Assembly: GCA_031835245.1 (NCBI GenBank)
Contig: JAVKOQ010000297.1
Location: forward strand, 1 to 63,335
Length of the DNA: 63,335 bases
DNA from: Balamuthia mandrillaris
Taxonomy: Eukaryota; Discosea; Longamoebia; Balamuthiidae
Direction of reading: 5' to 3'
Shown here: piece after piece, positions 1-12,928 of the stretch
Layout: each line of letters starts with the position of its first letter
Numbering within the stretch: the stretch's first letter is position 1
Position numbers and translations under genes: made by a program
Notes under the pieces: generated by a model
Seen by the model: the letters and a program-made list of their open reading frames with translations, nothing else
What the model was told of the DNA's origin: nothing
The model's database searches: none

Positions 1-241
1 AGAAAATCTGAAACAGGTGAACAGCCATCAGAGGGTATTGCCGCTTTGTTGGGGGCGGAGGCGGCTCCGGTGGATGAGTCAGAGGATCATGGCTCTCGGG
101 CTGCTCATCGAAGGCGAATGGAAATAGAAGAAAACGAAGCGGCAGATAAGGAAAAGAAAAAGCAAAGCTTTGCCAAAGCTCTCGAAAAAGCAAACGAACA
201 ATCTCAAGTAGTTTATGGTACCTACCTCCTCCTCTCGCTCT

Positions 242-279
<38 letters not shown>

Positions 280-485
280 TTCACTTTCTTCTTATCTTTA
301 TTTCAATTTTCTCATTTCTCATTTAAAACCAAAGGAGAGAAACCAGCAGAGGAAGAAGAAGAAGAGGAGTTTTATCGCATGCTAAACAAGAGAAGACGAG
401 CTCGTCCACAAAAATCCATCAAACGTATCGCTGAAGCAAGTTTGTATTCCGCCTGTTTCTGCTCTATTATTTGTCTTAATTGCTT

Positions 486-545
<60 letters not shown>

Positions 546-1433
546 CCCCCCCTTCGCTACGCAGTTGTCAAATCAGAGCCAGAACCAGAAAGCACTATCG
601 GAGCCGGAGGAGATCCATCCCTCGTCTTTACATCAACCTCCGAGTTCGTTCGTAGTCTTCCCTCGGAGCCCACTTTTGCCTCTCGCACGCAGAACGTTCG
701 GATAAAACAAGAACCACAAGACAAAATGGACGAGGAAGAACACAGTTCCACGATGGAGGAGGAAGCACAAGCAAAAGAAGACCAAGAAGAAGAAGAGGAC
801 CAAAAAGCCGCTTTTCGTCCTGTCTCTCTTTCTTCCACCTCCGCTTCGAAGAGCGTGTGGAAAGCTCAAGAGGAAGAACGCAACAAACAAGAGAAAGAAG
901 AAGAGATGGCCTCCGTGGCAGCCAGCCTCGTGGAAGAACCAATGGTTGGCAGCGGCCTCGCTGCCACTCTCCGCCTCCTCGAGCAACAAGGCGTTCGCGG
1001 TCACGAGCTCGAAACCGTAGGCGGTCGCGCCACCGATAAACTGTTACACGACGAGGATGAAGACGATGAAGAGGTTGCAGATAAAGACGGCAAACATCAT
1101 AAGATTCGCTTGGAGCAGGTGGACGAGTTTGGACGGCGCATGACTCGCAAGGAGAGGTTCCGCCACCTGTCACACAAGTTCCACGGCAAGGAGCCGGGCA
1201 AGAAGAAGCAGGAGAAGCGGCTGAAGCGCTACCAGGAGGAGCTGAAGAGGAGGCAAATGGCCAACGGAGACACGCCGCTCTCCAGCGTGGAGGCCCTGCG
1301 GAGAAGTCAGCAGGCCACCGGGCAAGCCTTTGTGGTGCTGAGCGGCAGTGCCCGTTCTCATTTCTCATTGAGCAAGGGCAATGCCACAAGTGCTGGCGGT
1401 ATGGATACTTCTTCTTCTGGAACGAAGCATTAG
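1..1433 (+). CDS. SART1: SART1-like U4/U6.U5 tri-snRNP protein, 3' part
   Basis: The window opens inside this gene, so the N-terminus is missing. Three exon blocks are readable: 1 to about 210, about 330-472, and about 565-1433, separated by CT-rich introns. The last exon holds the diagnostic SART1 C-terminus: EPMVGSGLAATLRLLEQQG, then a TRKERFRHLSHKFHGK block, NGDTPLSSVEALR and finally the FVVLSGSA motif, in the same order as human SART1/yeast Snu66. SART1 is a nuclear scaffold needed to assemble the U4/U6.U5 tri-snRNP before spliceosome activation. The middle is acidic and Glu/Lys-rich, as usual for the family. The stop is at 1431-1433. Identity is firm from the C-terminal block; exact splice sites are inferred from GT/AG and frame. 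Confidence 0.9.
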
Positions 1434-1572
1434 GAGAGGATTTTGTTGAGAGAATTTACTAAGAGAGAGAAGAAAGTGGTTTTATGAATAAGAGATCTTG
1501 TAATGCTTCCGTTATAGCTTCTTAGCACCTTTTTTTAATTTGGTGTTGTTTTCGAAGGAAGAGAGAAACAAG

Positions 1573-1906
1573 ATGGAGAGGAAAGAGGAGGAGGAGGAGG
1601 AGAAGGAGGAGACAGAGAGCGAATGGGTTGATGAGGGTTACTTTTATTTTGTACTTGCGGAGAAGGCCACGAGCAAAGTGGAGGACGAAAACGAAGAAGA
1701 AGGCGAAGATGAAGACGAGGAGGAGGAGGCAGAAACGGTGGGAGGAGAAGAAGATCAACAACAACTCTCAGACTCGTCCACTCTGTCGGAAGCAGAAGAG
1801 GGAGAAGCCGAGCAAGACGAAAGCTCTTCATCGGCGTCCGACCACAATAGCTTCTTTTCTTTTGGGGACAAAGAGCCTGACGACGACGACGATTACTTCA
1901 CTCGTA

Positions 1907-1952
<46 letters not shown>

Positions 1953-3135
1953 GTTGTAGCTCATGTGGTTCTCTGCTTCTCTTTTCTCACCCAAAAAGCA
2001 GTTCCGGTCAAGAGCCAGGACGACCAAGCTGCCGACACAGCATCACCAAAGACAGAACAACCCGCTTCTCCTTCGCCAAAGGATAGCAGCAGGTCTTCTC
2101 CCTCTCCTTCTGCTAAAACGAAGACGACAACGACAGCAGGCGCTGGGCTGAGCTGGAAGACTTCTTCGTTGGCCCATGTGATGGCCGTCATTCCTCTCAA
2201 GTCCAAAGACAAAAAGAACAAGAACCACCCCAAGGAGCACAAACAGCAGAAGAGGACGAAGAGGAAGAGGAAGACAAAGAAGAACGTGAAGAAGACGCGA
2301 AGCCATAACGCTCTGAATGAAAGTGGTTATACCGAAGAAAGGACGCCTTCTTCTTCTTCTTCGCATAAAAAAGCGATGGATTGGATGAAAGCCAAGACTG
2401 ACCGAATGAAAGACATGTTCGTTTGGCTGGACAGAGAAGAAGATGGCGATGAGCAAGACAAAGGAGAGCAAGGAAGAAAGGGAGATGCGGAAGAGGAAAT
2501 GTGGGACGGAGAGGACGCCATCCTGAGGGAGATGAGGAGAAAGGCGTTGGAAGGAAAGGACATGCCCAACAGCGTTTGGAACGAGAACTTTCAGTTCTTG
2601 ATGTTTGAAGTGGACTCTGAGTCCAAGTTCAACGAGTTAGCCATGCTTGCTCATGATATGTAGTCTTTTATAGTTGTTGTTATTATTGTGGTTGGTGTGG
2701 TTGTGGGGAAGGTGGTGGTTAGTGTGGTCCTTCTTGTTCTTGTTCTTGTTCTTGTTCTTCTTCTGCTTTATCATTCGTTCGTTTATCGATTGACACAAAC
2801 AACACACTTCCAGCATGCGGCAGAAGTGTATGGCCGAATCATTATCAGCGAGAAGGAAATACCTGTCCCCGAGAAAACTATACAGCCATCCAACGTTGGT
2901 GGCATCGCCGGCGGCGACAAGTATATTTGCAGGTATACACCTCTTCCTCTCTGCAATCCCATCAAGCGAGGTAGAGGCTAACCTTTGTTTCTCTTCCTCC
3001 TTCTCCTCCTTTGTCTTGTTATTAAAATTCAAAGAGGTATATTGTTCAAATATACTATGGACAAATGGCTGCCGAAAGGCGGTTGCTGGATGTATGGCAA
3101 TCACTATCCCAACGACGCTGCTGCTATGAAAGCTG

Positions 3136-3171
<36 letters not shown>

Positions 3172-3740
3172 ACATCTTACAATTACGCGCGTAAACAATT
3201 CAGCTGGTCATGAACTTAGGTCTTTGGCTAGGATTGTCGATAGCGGTAACACTGTTAAAGAAGGAGTATGTGTTCCTTTAATGACTCTTATCGATTATCG
3301 GTATTTCTTCTATCCCCCTCTCCTCCTCTTCCTCTCTCTCTCTCTCTCTCTCTCTCTTCGTTTCCACAAGTGCTGATGTTATAAATTTTAGAGGTTATCG
3401 TCTTGCTGCGATGTCTGTAGTACCAGTCTCGCACGAAACCATTTGTTATGGGTGAGTCCTTTCTTTGCGTCCTTGCCTTTCTTTCTTTTGTTTTTGTCTT
3501 TCTGCCTTATTTACATTATTCCGTCCATTATAGGTCGGCAGATGGAGGTGTCACGGTACACGCTGACTATGGAGTGTCCAATCGTAAGTTTGGCAACATA
3601 TTTTCACGTCTCAACCTGAAAGCCCATCGCGTGAACAACCTCACCCTGCATGCTTGTGGAGATATCGAAGGACATTTGGGTGCTGATGACCACCTTTATC
3701 TATTGGATTATGCTCGTCTTTATCCTCCTGGTTTGTATTT

Positions 3741-3775
<35 letters not shown>

Positions 3776-6700
3776 ACCTAGAGTGTTGGTGGCTGACAAA
3801 TGTTTTTTACACCAAGAATGTAATAAGGTTAGAGCCAGGTACTTTCCGTTGAAGGAACCGCGTGCTATCTTTTACAAGGTAACATTCCTACTTTTCCTTG
3901 TTCCGCTCTATCTTTTGCTAACCAGCGCACTGTATTAGCTTCTGCGTCCCGAACTGGTGGCAGCGAACAACGTACCTCTCTGCTCGGATGCCTTCAGCGG
4001 ATTCCTGAAAAGAGATCCAAACGCGGAGCAGCACGGCTTGGAAGTGCATCAAGCCACTGAGACTTTGGTCTCAGGCATCATCCCACTCTTTGCCTCTGAG
4101 CTCTACGACCTTTCACTACAGGACCGAGAACGCTACTACTCTTCAGTGAGCCTCTCTTCACCCGTTCTTCTTCTCTTCTCATCCTCACTCACATTGTTTC
4201 TATGACACAATAAGCAGACAGATAGGAGGAATCCAGATGAGTGCGGCCTCAGCGTGAGGCTCCTCCACTCAAGGCTGCTTCATGTACTTCAACGAATGCA
4301 CAGCCTGGGCATCAACATGCGGTACCTGGGCTTGGTTCGTGGTTGCCTGCGAGAGTTGCAACAGCGTCCGCGCTATCGTCAACCAGGTTGCAGTCTCTGC
4401 ATTCAAGATTACGAGGCCATGCTCTTCACGGAGATGGCGGCTCGTGTGTGTAAGGATTACATTCGAGCTCTTCTTCGAGAAAAGATGAAGGAGCTAAAGG
4501 TACCTTCAGAGGAGCCTTACCGACAGCTCGTTCTCGACTTGTTCAACCTGTTTTCAGGCATGTCGAAACATTCGGAGAACTTCTGGTTGTCAACTGACCT
4601 ACCCAAGAAAAAGAAGAAGCAGCACACGAAGAAACCTTCTTCGTCTTTTACTCCTTCTTCACCGCTGTCTTCTCCTTCCTCTTCAGCTTTAACTTCAGAA
4701 GAGTCATTCATACCTCCACCATTAAAAGGAGGAGCAGAGTACTATGCTCTGAAGCTCTGTCGTCAGAGAGAGAAGGAAGAGAAAGAAAGGGAACAACTGC
4801 TTCAAAAGGAGGAGAGCGGTGATGAAGGCAAGAAGAGAGTGTTGGATCTTCGCAAGTCTGCCGAGAAACACAAGAACCAACGTCTGCGGCGCATCGAAGA
4901 GAGGAAAGACCAAAAGAGAATAAGAGAGAGGGAACAACGACACGCCGAAGAGATTGAAGCGTTGGGATTGTTGCTACTTCCTATGAAGTGCTCCATCATT
5001 GCAAAGTTTGGGCTAAAAGCTCTTTCTGCGGAGGAATGGAATGCTTTTGCTCCAAGAGAAGAGAAAGACGAAGAGACGGAACAGAATGCAGAAAGCAAAG
5101 AAATGAACGACAAAGAAGAGAACACAAACAAAACGGAGAAAAAGAAGAAAAAGAAAAAGAAGAAGAGCAAGTTACTGGATATTAAGAAAGTAGCAAAACT
5201 GCAGCAACAACATCAACAACAGAGCGATAAGCAGTTGTTGCCTCCGTATTACTTTCAAGGACTACTCTTCAAGCGGCTGTGTGAGATGATTGGCATCGTT
5301 TTAATAGAGGAGGACACCATCTTCGAGACATTGAATGGCAATCCAATGCCTTCTCGTGTGCCGTTCCGTGATCATCCGTATGAGTTCCTCAAACCTCATC
5401 TTGTTGAATTGGCTGTTAGAGGTTTGTTTCTTCTTTCTTGCTTGTTCCCTTTCCTCCAACTTATTCTAGATGAACAGGAAAGCATATGCATATGGTAAGC
5501 AGTTGCGAAGGACTAGCACTATGGAAGCAATGCCTGCGCATTGAACAAGATGGTCGTAATCACTTTCGACGGCAAAAGCTGCTCCTTTTGCGCGAAGAGC
5601 TGCATAGCAACAACACCACACAAGAAAGAAAGAGATTCTCGTTCACGATACCAATACTTGATTCTTCTTCTCCTTTGCACTCTTTCTCAGATCGAAGAAG
5701 GGATTCCTATGATGGAAAGAAAGTGCGATACTTTACTGCTCTTCGAAACAGGGTCAAGTCCCTTCCTGATCCTTTGCTTGCCTCATTGGAAAGTATCAAC
5801 TCGTTGGACTGTCTATGGCAAGCACCAGGAAGCAAGAAGATAAAGATGGAACCCAAGTGCTTGGAGAAGATCGTTCGTCTGCTGCAGTTTGCGAGGATGA
5901 AGTTGAGACAGGCGTTATCCTGCATTCCCGACAGCGTTACCACTCTGCTGTACTTGGCTCGCATCGAGCATTGGCTCGCCAACCACTGGATCGATGGAGG
6001 AAGGCTCAAGTCCATCATTCAGTTCTCTTCTCTTTCAGCCTCTTCTCGTGGCCTTTCTGCTGCCTCTTTTTCCGGTTCTTGTACTTCCTCTCCTTCTCTC
6101 TCAGCTTCACTTCATAGCTCTTCATCATCATCTTCTCTGGCAAGTTCCTCTTCACCTGTAATATCCTCTTCTTCTACTATTCCTACAATTATTTCTTCTC
6201 CTCCCGGTGGAAGTTCAGTTGGTTTATCGTCATCATCGAGTGAAGACAAAACAAGAAGCAATAATGGGTTCGTCGAGGAAGAAGAAAGAGCACAAATGAT
6301 GATACGGGACTTGTATGCCTCTGCTGAGAAGTACTATCGACAAGCCATCGAGATCACCAAAAAGTCTGAAGAGCGACTTGCAAGCCAACAGCAGACAATG
6401 GACCCTGATAAAATGACCCTGATCGAAGCATCCCTCGAGAGGTTTCGCTTGCTTTGTGAGTGGGCTATGGCTCCTTGCCATCAGTATGTCTTCTCTCTGT
6501 TCTTTTCTCATGCTTTTTGATCTCTCCTCTCTTACGTAAGAACAAAAGGTTAAAAAATCAAGGCAAACAAGAGCAGCAAGACTTGTTGCTGATAAGCGCA
6601 TGGAAGGAATGCCAAACCTTGATAAGCACCTATCAGCTGGCTGCTAGATGGAAAAAAGAGATCGCCACAGTGATTCGGGCCATCCGTAACCTTAAGTACG

Positions 6701-8704
6701 TGGACGCAGGCACCACCGTGTTCACCATTCTTAAGCTGAAAGCTTTGCAGCTCTTTGACGAAAAGACATTGCAACAAAACCTTCTGAAAAGCATCAAAGA
6801 AGCACAGCCACCAAACGAGAAGTCACAAAAACAGAGCAAGAAAAAGAAAACAAAGAAAAAGAATCCGAAGAAAGGACAACAAGAGCAAGAAGAGAAGAAC
6901 TTGCAAGAACCAAAAGAAGGAGCTGGAGTGCTCATTGCTGCCAACTTCAAAAGTGAGGAAGCCCAGCAGAGGAGAAACACTCTTCAAAAGAAAGCCAACT
7001 CCAAGGAGGAAGAGGAGAGGATCGCGGAAGAGGAAGTACAGCTCATTACCGGACACGAAGTGCTCATCCAGTCTTTCAATAGGAAGTACCTCACAGCCCA
7101 CTCGGACGATACCATCACCACCGAAAGCGTTCCTACCGCCATGTCCGTCTTTCTCTTCGAAGTGATTGAGAGAAGAGAAGAAAGAGAAAAGAAGACCGGA
7201 AAATGCTATGTTCACAACTATCATGAATTGGACTTGGAATCCGGCATTGTTGGTGAGGAAGAGAAGAAAGAAGCGAAAGGAAAGCAAACAACACAACACG
7301 ACAAAGACGAGAAAAAGAAGAGTAATGTGGTCGTAGCATTACGGTCCGCTTCAGGCAAGTACGTTTGTGCCAACGAGGATGGAAGACTGGTTTTGAAACA
7401 TCGGCGAGAGTTCCTTCGCAAAGAGGTCGCTAGTGTTCTGCCTAAACACACGAACACAGAGAAACCTAAACAACAAAACAAGAAAAAGAGAGACACTGCA
7501 CATCTCTCGGTGCACGAACCTGCAAACGTGCGTTGGAAAGACGACGAAGGTGAGGAGGAGGATGGGGAAGAAGATGACGATAAAGATGAAATAGAGTACG
7601 TGAAGACAGTGGACATAACTTCAAATGGATCGGGAGCGTTTCTACTTCGGCACACTTTCTCTGGGAAGCATAACAAGCGCAAGTTTACTCTGCAGTCATT
7701 GCTGTCTTCCTTCTCTCTCCAGTCAGGCAACTTCCCTGTTCCGCCTTCTCCCGACGAAGATAGCAAACAACAACATCCCTCCCGAAAGCAGCTCAGGAGA
7801 AACACCATTAACAACAAGAAAGGAAGATACATATGCGCATGGCGAAACGGTTTCACGGCACTCTATAAGATGCACACGTCCTGTCGTTGGCGGATACATC
7901 GGGTGGAGGAAAGGAGAGTGCACATTCGCTCGAAACTGCACGGCAAGTACCTCGCTCTCACCCCGCAAGGCGATCACATCTATGCCCTCTTTCAACTGCC
8001 AAGCCCTGAGACTGCTTTCTTCCTCGACTTCAAAAAGGCGGAGAAGGAGAAAGAGAAGGAAAAGGCGAAGGCAGAGGACGGCAACAGCAGCAACAACGAG
8101 CAACAAGTAACAATATCGATAACGAACAACAAATACGGTCTAGAAAGTAGCACAATGGTGCCATTGCAACGCAAACGGAGGAGCATGGTGTGTCTTCGCA
8201 CTGCTGTCACGGGCAAGCGCCTGCACTACCACGAATCTGATGGCAGGCTGCGCATCGACAGCGAAGACAGGTCGCATCAATGGTGGACACTGGTGGATGA
8301 TACCTCCACGCTCCCTCTTCCCAACGGCACCACTATGCACTTCTGTCGCTTTGAGGTATCTCTCCCCTCTCTCTCGCTCTCTCTCCTCTTATCCTCTCTA
8401 TCTCTCTCTTCTTATCCTCTTTCTCTCTCTCTCTCACTCTCTCTCTCTCTCTCAGATGATGGAAAATCAGTGGTTGAGTTGCAAGCAGGCAGGAATGGTC
8501 TATGGCACTCCCATCACGGAAGACGGCAACAATAAGGACAAGGAAGAGTCACCCCAAACACAACATACAGAGCTGCAAGAGTCGGAGTGGAGTCTGCTGC
8601 AGTACGATGGGCAATGGACGTTTGAGCTGTTGGACTTGTTGGGAGAGTTGGAGTTTCTGGGCCTTGAGCTGCCCAAATATCTCTCCCAACGATGGAACTT
8701 GTAA
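1573..8704 (+). CDS. Very large CLU-domain protein with C-terminal fascin-like beta-trefoil region
   Basis: About 13 exons join in frame from an acidic N-terminus (first ATG at 1573; true start uncertain) to a stop at 8704. Exons near 2002-2650, 2814-2932, 3035-3135, 3204-3300, 3392-3451, 3534-3730, 3818-3880 and 3939-4145 encode a CLU-type domain. It is recognised by GGDKYICRGILFKYTMDKW-like text, AMKAAGHEL, LIDYRGYRLAAMS, GSADGG, GDIEGHLGADDHLYLLDYAR, YPPE, LLRPEL and SDAFSGF. Lys/Glu-rich and helical regions follow (4219-5418, 5479-6483). Exon 6549-8354 then has repeated KYLTAH, GKYVCANEDGRL, GRYICAWRNG and HGKYLALTPQG units typical of fascin-like beta-trefoils, and a last exon runs 8455-8704. 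CLU proteins act in mitochondrial distribution and RNA binding; the trefoil part would suggest actin or ligand binding (inference). The junction near 2650/2814 is not clean GT-AG. Its stop lies 29 bp from the converging S28 gene. Confidence 0.75.
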
Positions 8705-8733
8705 CTGAAAAGATTAAAAAAGGTAGTCTTCTC

Positions 8734-10669
8734 TTACGCAAGCCACTTGGTCAGAAGAGCAGCTTCCTGACGACGTGCTTCGGTGACGCTGGCTGGATCG
8801 GCTGGATTGGAGCCACGGAGGTCCAGGTGATGAGCTCCATCCTTGATGACGATGGCCACTAGCGTGTCTGAGAGGGAATGAAGGATGCCTCCCGTGTGCC
8901 AGGGATCCAACAACCCGTTCGAGAATATGATATTGCTGCTTCCATTCAGGTTACCTGTAACCAAAAGCATTCATGTGAGTGGAAAGGTGGGCGAAGAAGA
9001 AGAACTATAACTAGGTAATGCTGACCTCCACCGTATTGAATGTCAAGCCAACCAGGACGAGGCTCAACCCCCCATTTCGTTTGGCAGTACTGACTTTGCT
9101 TCTCTGGAGTCCATTGACGCGGAACAAACATGTCGGTCACATTGTTGGTGCTGGGCAAATAGATTACTTCAGTACAGACTTGGTAGTCCCATGAAAGTCC
9201 TGCTGGGCCTATTATTCAGGAATATGTCTTGCCTTAGTAAAGAAAGAGCAGAGAGAGAGAGAGAGAGAAGCACGAAGGACAAGAAGAGGGAGAAAGATGA
9301 TTACCAGTGCCACATCCGGTTTGATCAGCGCATTCGACAAACTCTTCGTAGATGTCAAAGCAAGAAACAGAGGAAGTGGTGCCATTGAAGAAGAGGCCAG
9401 CAGACAAAGCCAACGCTTTCAGGGGCTGGTCCTGATAGCGAAGGAGGGTGTCGCAGGCCGCTTTGACGGGCCAAGCTGGTAACGGGGCGAGAAAATTGGT
9501 AGGGTAGGGATAGTCCATCATGGCTAAAGTACCATAGCCATTTTCTGCCCAGAGAATCAAGTGCTCCACGTCATGTTGGTCCCGCAACGGCTTGCACAGG
9601 CTGAACTCTTTGCTTAGCTCTGCTAATCCTTTCGGACCTTTTGTGTGTTTTAGTTTGTTTTGTTGTTCATTTGGTGATAGATTAAGAAGCAATGCTAACC
9701 TTGAGCAGCCAAACGAAGCACCTCAGAGAAGCCCTTACGCACGATATCGGGACATCGGCTATCAGCAGCAGCAAAGTCGTTAGTAACGGTTTCATAGTAG
9801 TCCGTTTCGCTGCCTGACACGATAAGAACAGGAGCAGAGGCCGCCAATGCTGCATCCACTATGTGCGGATACTTCATGCGAAAGTATGCGCTCAACATTC
9901 CTCCTTTGTGGGTGACAAAAAAATGCAGGTCAGAGGGAACAGAACAGAGTATGAAGAGAACGTGCGATGAGCGAGAGAAGCAGAGAAGAGAGGAACGTGG
10001 AATGTGGCAGAAGGGAGAAGACAGAGAAGAGGCAGGAGAAATAATAAATAAAGGAGAGGTACCATAGGAACCACCAAAGGCCACAACTTTGGCGTTCGGA
10101 GCAGAGTACACGGCCTTCAAATGGGAGACGAGGAGCGCATAGTCAGCCAATGCCTGCTCGATGGAGAGGAGTCCTATGTAGGGCGTCTGGAAGCTGAGCT
10201 TGGGGCCGTAAGGAAGGCTCTTACCGTAGAAGCGATGCTCTGCGAACACTACCAACGTTTTGCCTTTGAAAGGAGCCTTCTCTGCCAGCTCGAAGACGAA
10301 GCCAGTGTTCTCCCAAAAGCCCGTTATGTCTCCCTCGTTCCCCGTATAGAAGAATATATAGGAGGGTGCTGAGGAGGAGGAGGGGCAGCCTCGTTGTTGG
10401 GACGAAGAATCTTCGGAAGAGAAAGAATAAGAGAGGACGGAAGAAGGGGCAGAGGGAGGTTGAGGCAGCTGTTGTTGGCAGAAGGAGGAGGAAGCGATGG
10501 TGAGGTAACGTTGTTGGAATTGGGGAGGTGTTATTTGCGAGTTGAAGTGGTCGGTCGTTTGCGTGAACCAGTTCTCCTTGTAAGAGGGAGGGTTTGAGGA
10601 CGCAGCAGCCGCACAGTGAACCAACACCACCAAACAGCAAAAGACCAGCAGCACGCTCCTCTTGTTCAT
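8734..10669 (-). CDS. Serine carboxypeptidase, peptidase family S28 (PRCP/thymus-specific protease-like)
   Basis: Five coding blocks on the minus strand join to one secreted peptidase. The ATG at 10669 is chosen because it opens a signal peptide (MNKRSVLLVFCCLVVLVHC). The mature start NWFTQTTDHFN is the S28 hallmark. The nucleophile motif GGSYGG is split by an intron (GGSYG ending near 10090, GMLSAYFRMKYP resuming near 9905). The Asp and His regions follow as FSNGLLDPWHTGG and KDGAHHLDLRG in the last exon (8950-8734). All three catalytic elements are present. Family members cleave proline-containing peptides or release prolyl dipeptides in lysosomes or outside the cell. Introns carry sense-strand CT runs (plus-strand GA at 9252-9270). 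The gene is divergent from GTF2H3 across about 330 bp. Confidence 0.88.
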
Positions 10670-11001
10670 TGTAATGCCGTGATGAGGAGCATTACCATTA
10701 CTACCTCCATGCTGAGGGCCTGGCCACATCATTGTCATTTTTGTGTGTGCTTCTCTCTCTCTCTCTTCCTCCTTCCTCTTGGTTGGGAGGGAGGGTTTCG
10801 GGTTCAACAACTTGCAAGTACGTGGTGCGCGCCTGGAAGAGCTTCTTTCCTTTCGACTTGGTGACGTTTACAATACCTTTACTTTCGGCCCCTCCATCAT
10901 CAGGACGACCTGAAGATAATTTATTTCGTGACGACACGAATAACAAAAACTCCGGGTCGGGTCGTCGCGAAGATAATGAACCCAAAAAAAAAAAAAGAAA
11001 G
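10670..11001. other. Divergent promoter region S28 / GTF2H3
   Basis: This 332-bp gap separates two divergently transcribed start codons, so it should hold both promoters. It contains a CT run (10749-10766) and an A-tract just before the GTF2H3 ATG. I see no recognisable TATA box or other named element. Confidence 0.4.
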
Positions 11002-12343
11002 ATGGAGAGCGGCGGAGCAGGAACGGAGCGACGTTCTGAAGGTGTTTGACCCCCCCTCTCCCTCTCTCTTCACTTGGTTAGTTTGTTTCTTAACCATTTG
11101 TGGCACAGATGATCCAAGTCTATTGGTGGTGGTCATCGACACGAACCCTTTCGCCTGGGCCAAACGAACCAACGCAGGTTCCTCCTCTTCCGCAAGGTTC
11201 GAGAATGAAACTCCTTTTTGGCCTTTCTTCTTGTTGTCTTCGTGGTTAACTACGTGTCTTACACGTACAGTGACGGAGAACCTGTTCTCATCGACTTGCA
11301 CACATTTTTGGAGCACATGTCGGTCTTCCTGAAGGCCTTCATGATGCTGCACGCCCACAACCTTTTGGCCGTCATTGCCTCTCACATCACCGAAAGGTTT
11401 GCTTGCCTTATCACCTCATTCTTCAGTCCTCTTCCAACAGTTTTCTCTTCTGTCTTTGTTCTTTTGCTTGTTGTTCTTCTTCTTCTTCTTGTTCTTCTTC
11501 TTGTTCCTGTTCTTCTTCTTCTTGCTTCGTCTGATTCTTCTTGTTCATTGGTCGTTCTTCTCCTCCTCTCATTGTGTTCGTTGTGCCGTGCACCCCAACA
11601 GCCGGTATCTATTTCCACTAACGGGAGAGGCTGTCGCCAAAGACGAACTAAAGCACAAAATGCACAACTTTGAGTTCATTAAGACCCATATTCACAACGG
11701 CCTTTTGCGGTTAGCACAGGAGCCCGTGCCTTCTGGTTCGTTGTAGTCTCGCCTATTAGCTTCCTCGTCCTCTATTCTACCGTTATCTCTTCTCCCTTTT
11801 CTTTCCTGCCTGAGAGCAGCTCATGAACCTAAAGCGAAACAGAAAACCAAGAGTCCAAGTTTTCAGCGGCACTCTCCTTGGCTTTGTGTCGTACGTTGTT
11901 GCTATTCTTCCTCTGCCTCTTTGTTTCTTCTTGAGCTAACAACAATAAATAACAAAGACATAAACCGGCTGAAGACAGAACACAGCGGGGCTGGAAACCT
12001 CTCAGCAAGGCTGTTGGTGGTGCAAGTATCACCTGATGTTTCTGCTCAGTATATTCCTATCATGAACTGCATTTTCTCTGCTCAAAAACAAGTATGTATC
12101 TTCTCACGCTCTTCTAAAAAACCTTCTCTTCTCTCCTCTTCTTTCTCTGCATGTTGTCGTTCTTCTGTTTCTGCTCTAATATACTTATTTTTGGGACAAC
12201 AAGAACATACCAGTGGATTCATGTATACTGTCTTCGCATGACTCCACATTTTTGCAACAAGCGGCACACCTTACCGATGGCATATATCTGAAACCGTCGA
12301 GACAGGATGGCTTGCTGCAATACTTATTAGTTTAGTCTCTTCT

Positions 12344-12383
<40 letters not shown>

Positions 12384-12861
12384 ACTTACGTTGTCTTTTC
12401 GCTGAGCACAGTCCACATTCATTGTCGATTGTTACTCGCGTCGGTTCCTGTATTTGCCACGCCAAACGGACGTGGATTACCGCGCCTCTTGCTTTTGTCA
12501 CAAGAAGGTGATAGACATGGGATACGTCTGCTCTATATGCCTTTCCAGTACGTAGCTCCCATTTTGTTCCTGTCTTTGCGGAGCTTGATGTTCACAAGTG
12601 CCCCTTTTCACTTCCTTTGTTAGTATTTTGTACGTTTACGCCAACGTGCTCTACCTGTGGGTAAGTCATCTTCCGCTATCTACTACCACTCTCTCTCTCT
12701 CTCTCTCTCTCTCTCATTCTCTGTTCCCTCTTCGCTCTCTCTTCTCTGTTGTTTGTTGACAAGTTCTCTTGTCCTGCAGCACCAAGTTCGCTTTGCCAGC
12801 GCTGCCCAAGATGATGATTAAAAGAGCAAAAGAGAGAGCGGCAAGTAAGACAAGCAAATAA
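11002..12861 (+). CDS. GTF2H3: TFIIH core subunit p34 (TFB4/GTF2H3)
   Basis: Exons from the ATG at 11002 read DDPSLLVVVIDTNPFAWAK, a von Willebrand A-like strand with the family's D-x-N start. They continue with LLAVIASHITESRYLFPL, NFEFIKTHIHNGLLRLAQE, LLVVQVSPDVSAQYIPIMN, IFSAQKQ, NIPVDSCILSS, LTDGIYLKPS and GLLQYLL, all in the order seen in human p34. The C-terminal C4 zinc finger is intact once introns are removed (CFCH, GYVCSICLS, FTPTCSTCGTKFALP). The protein is a structural subunit of the TFIIH core, binding p44, in transcription initiation and nucleotide-excision repair. The stop at 12859-12861 lies 67 bp from the stop of the converging gene. One internal junction near 11745/11985 is inferred by frame and is the least certain. 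Confidence 0.9.
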
Positions 12862-12928
12862 GCAAACGAATACCAGAAGAGCACAGCAGAATAAACGATG
12901 GACATAGTTGGTGATTATTTCTCTAAAT

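Noticed and set aside
628-1389. 253-codon minus-strand frame opposite SART1
   Set aside because: Shadow of the Glu/Lys-rich SART1 exon. The plus strand has clear family motifs.
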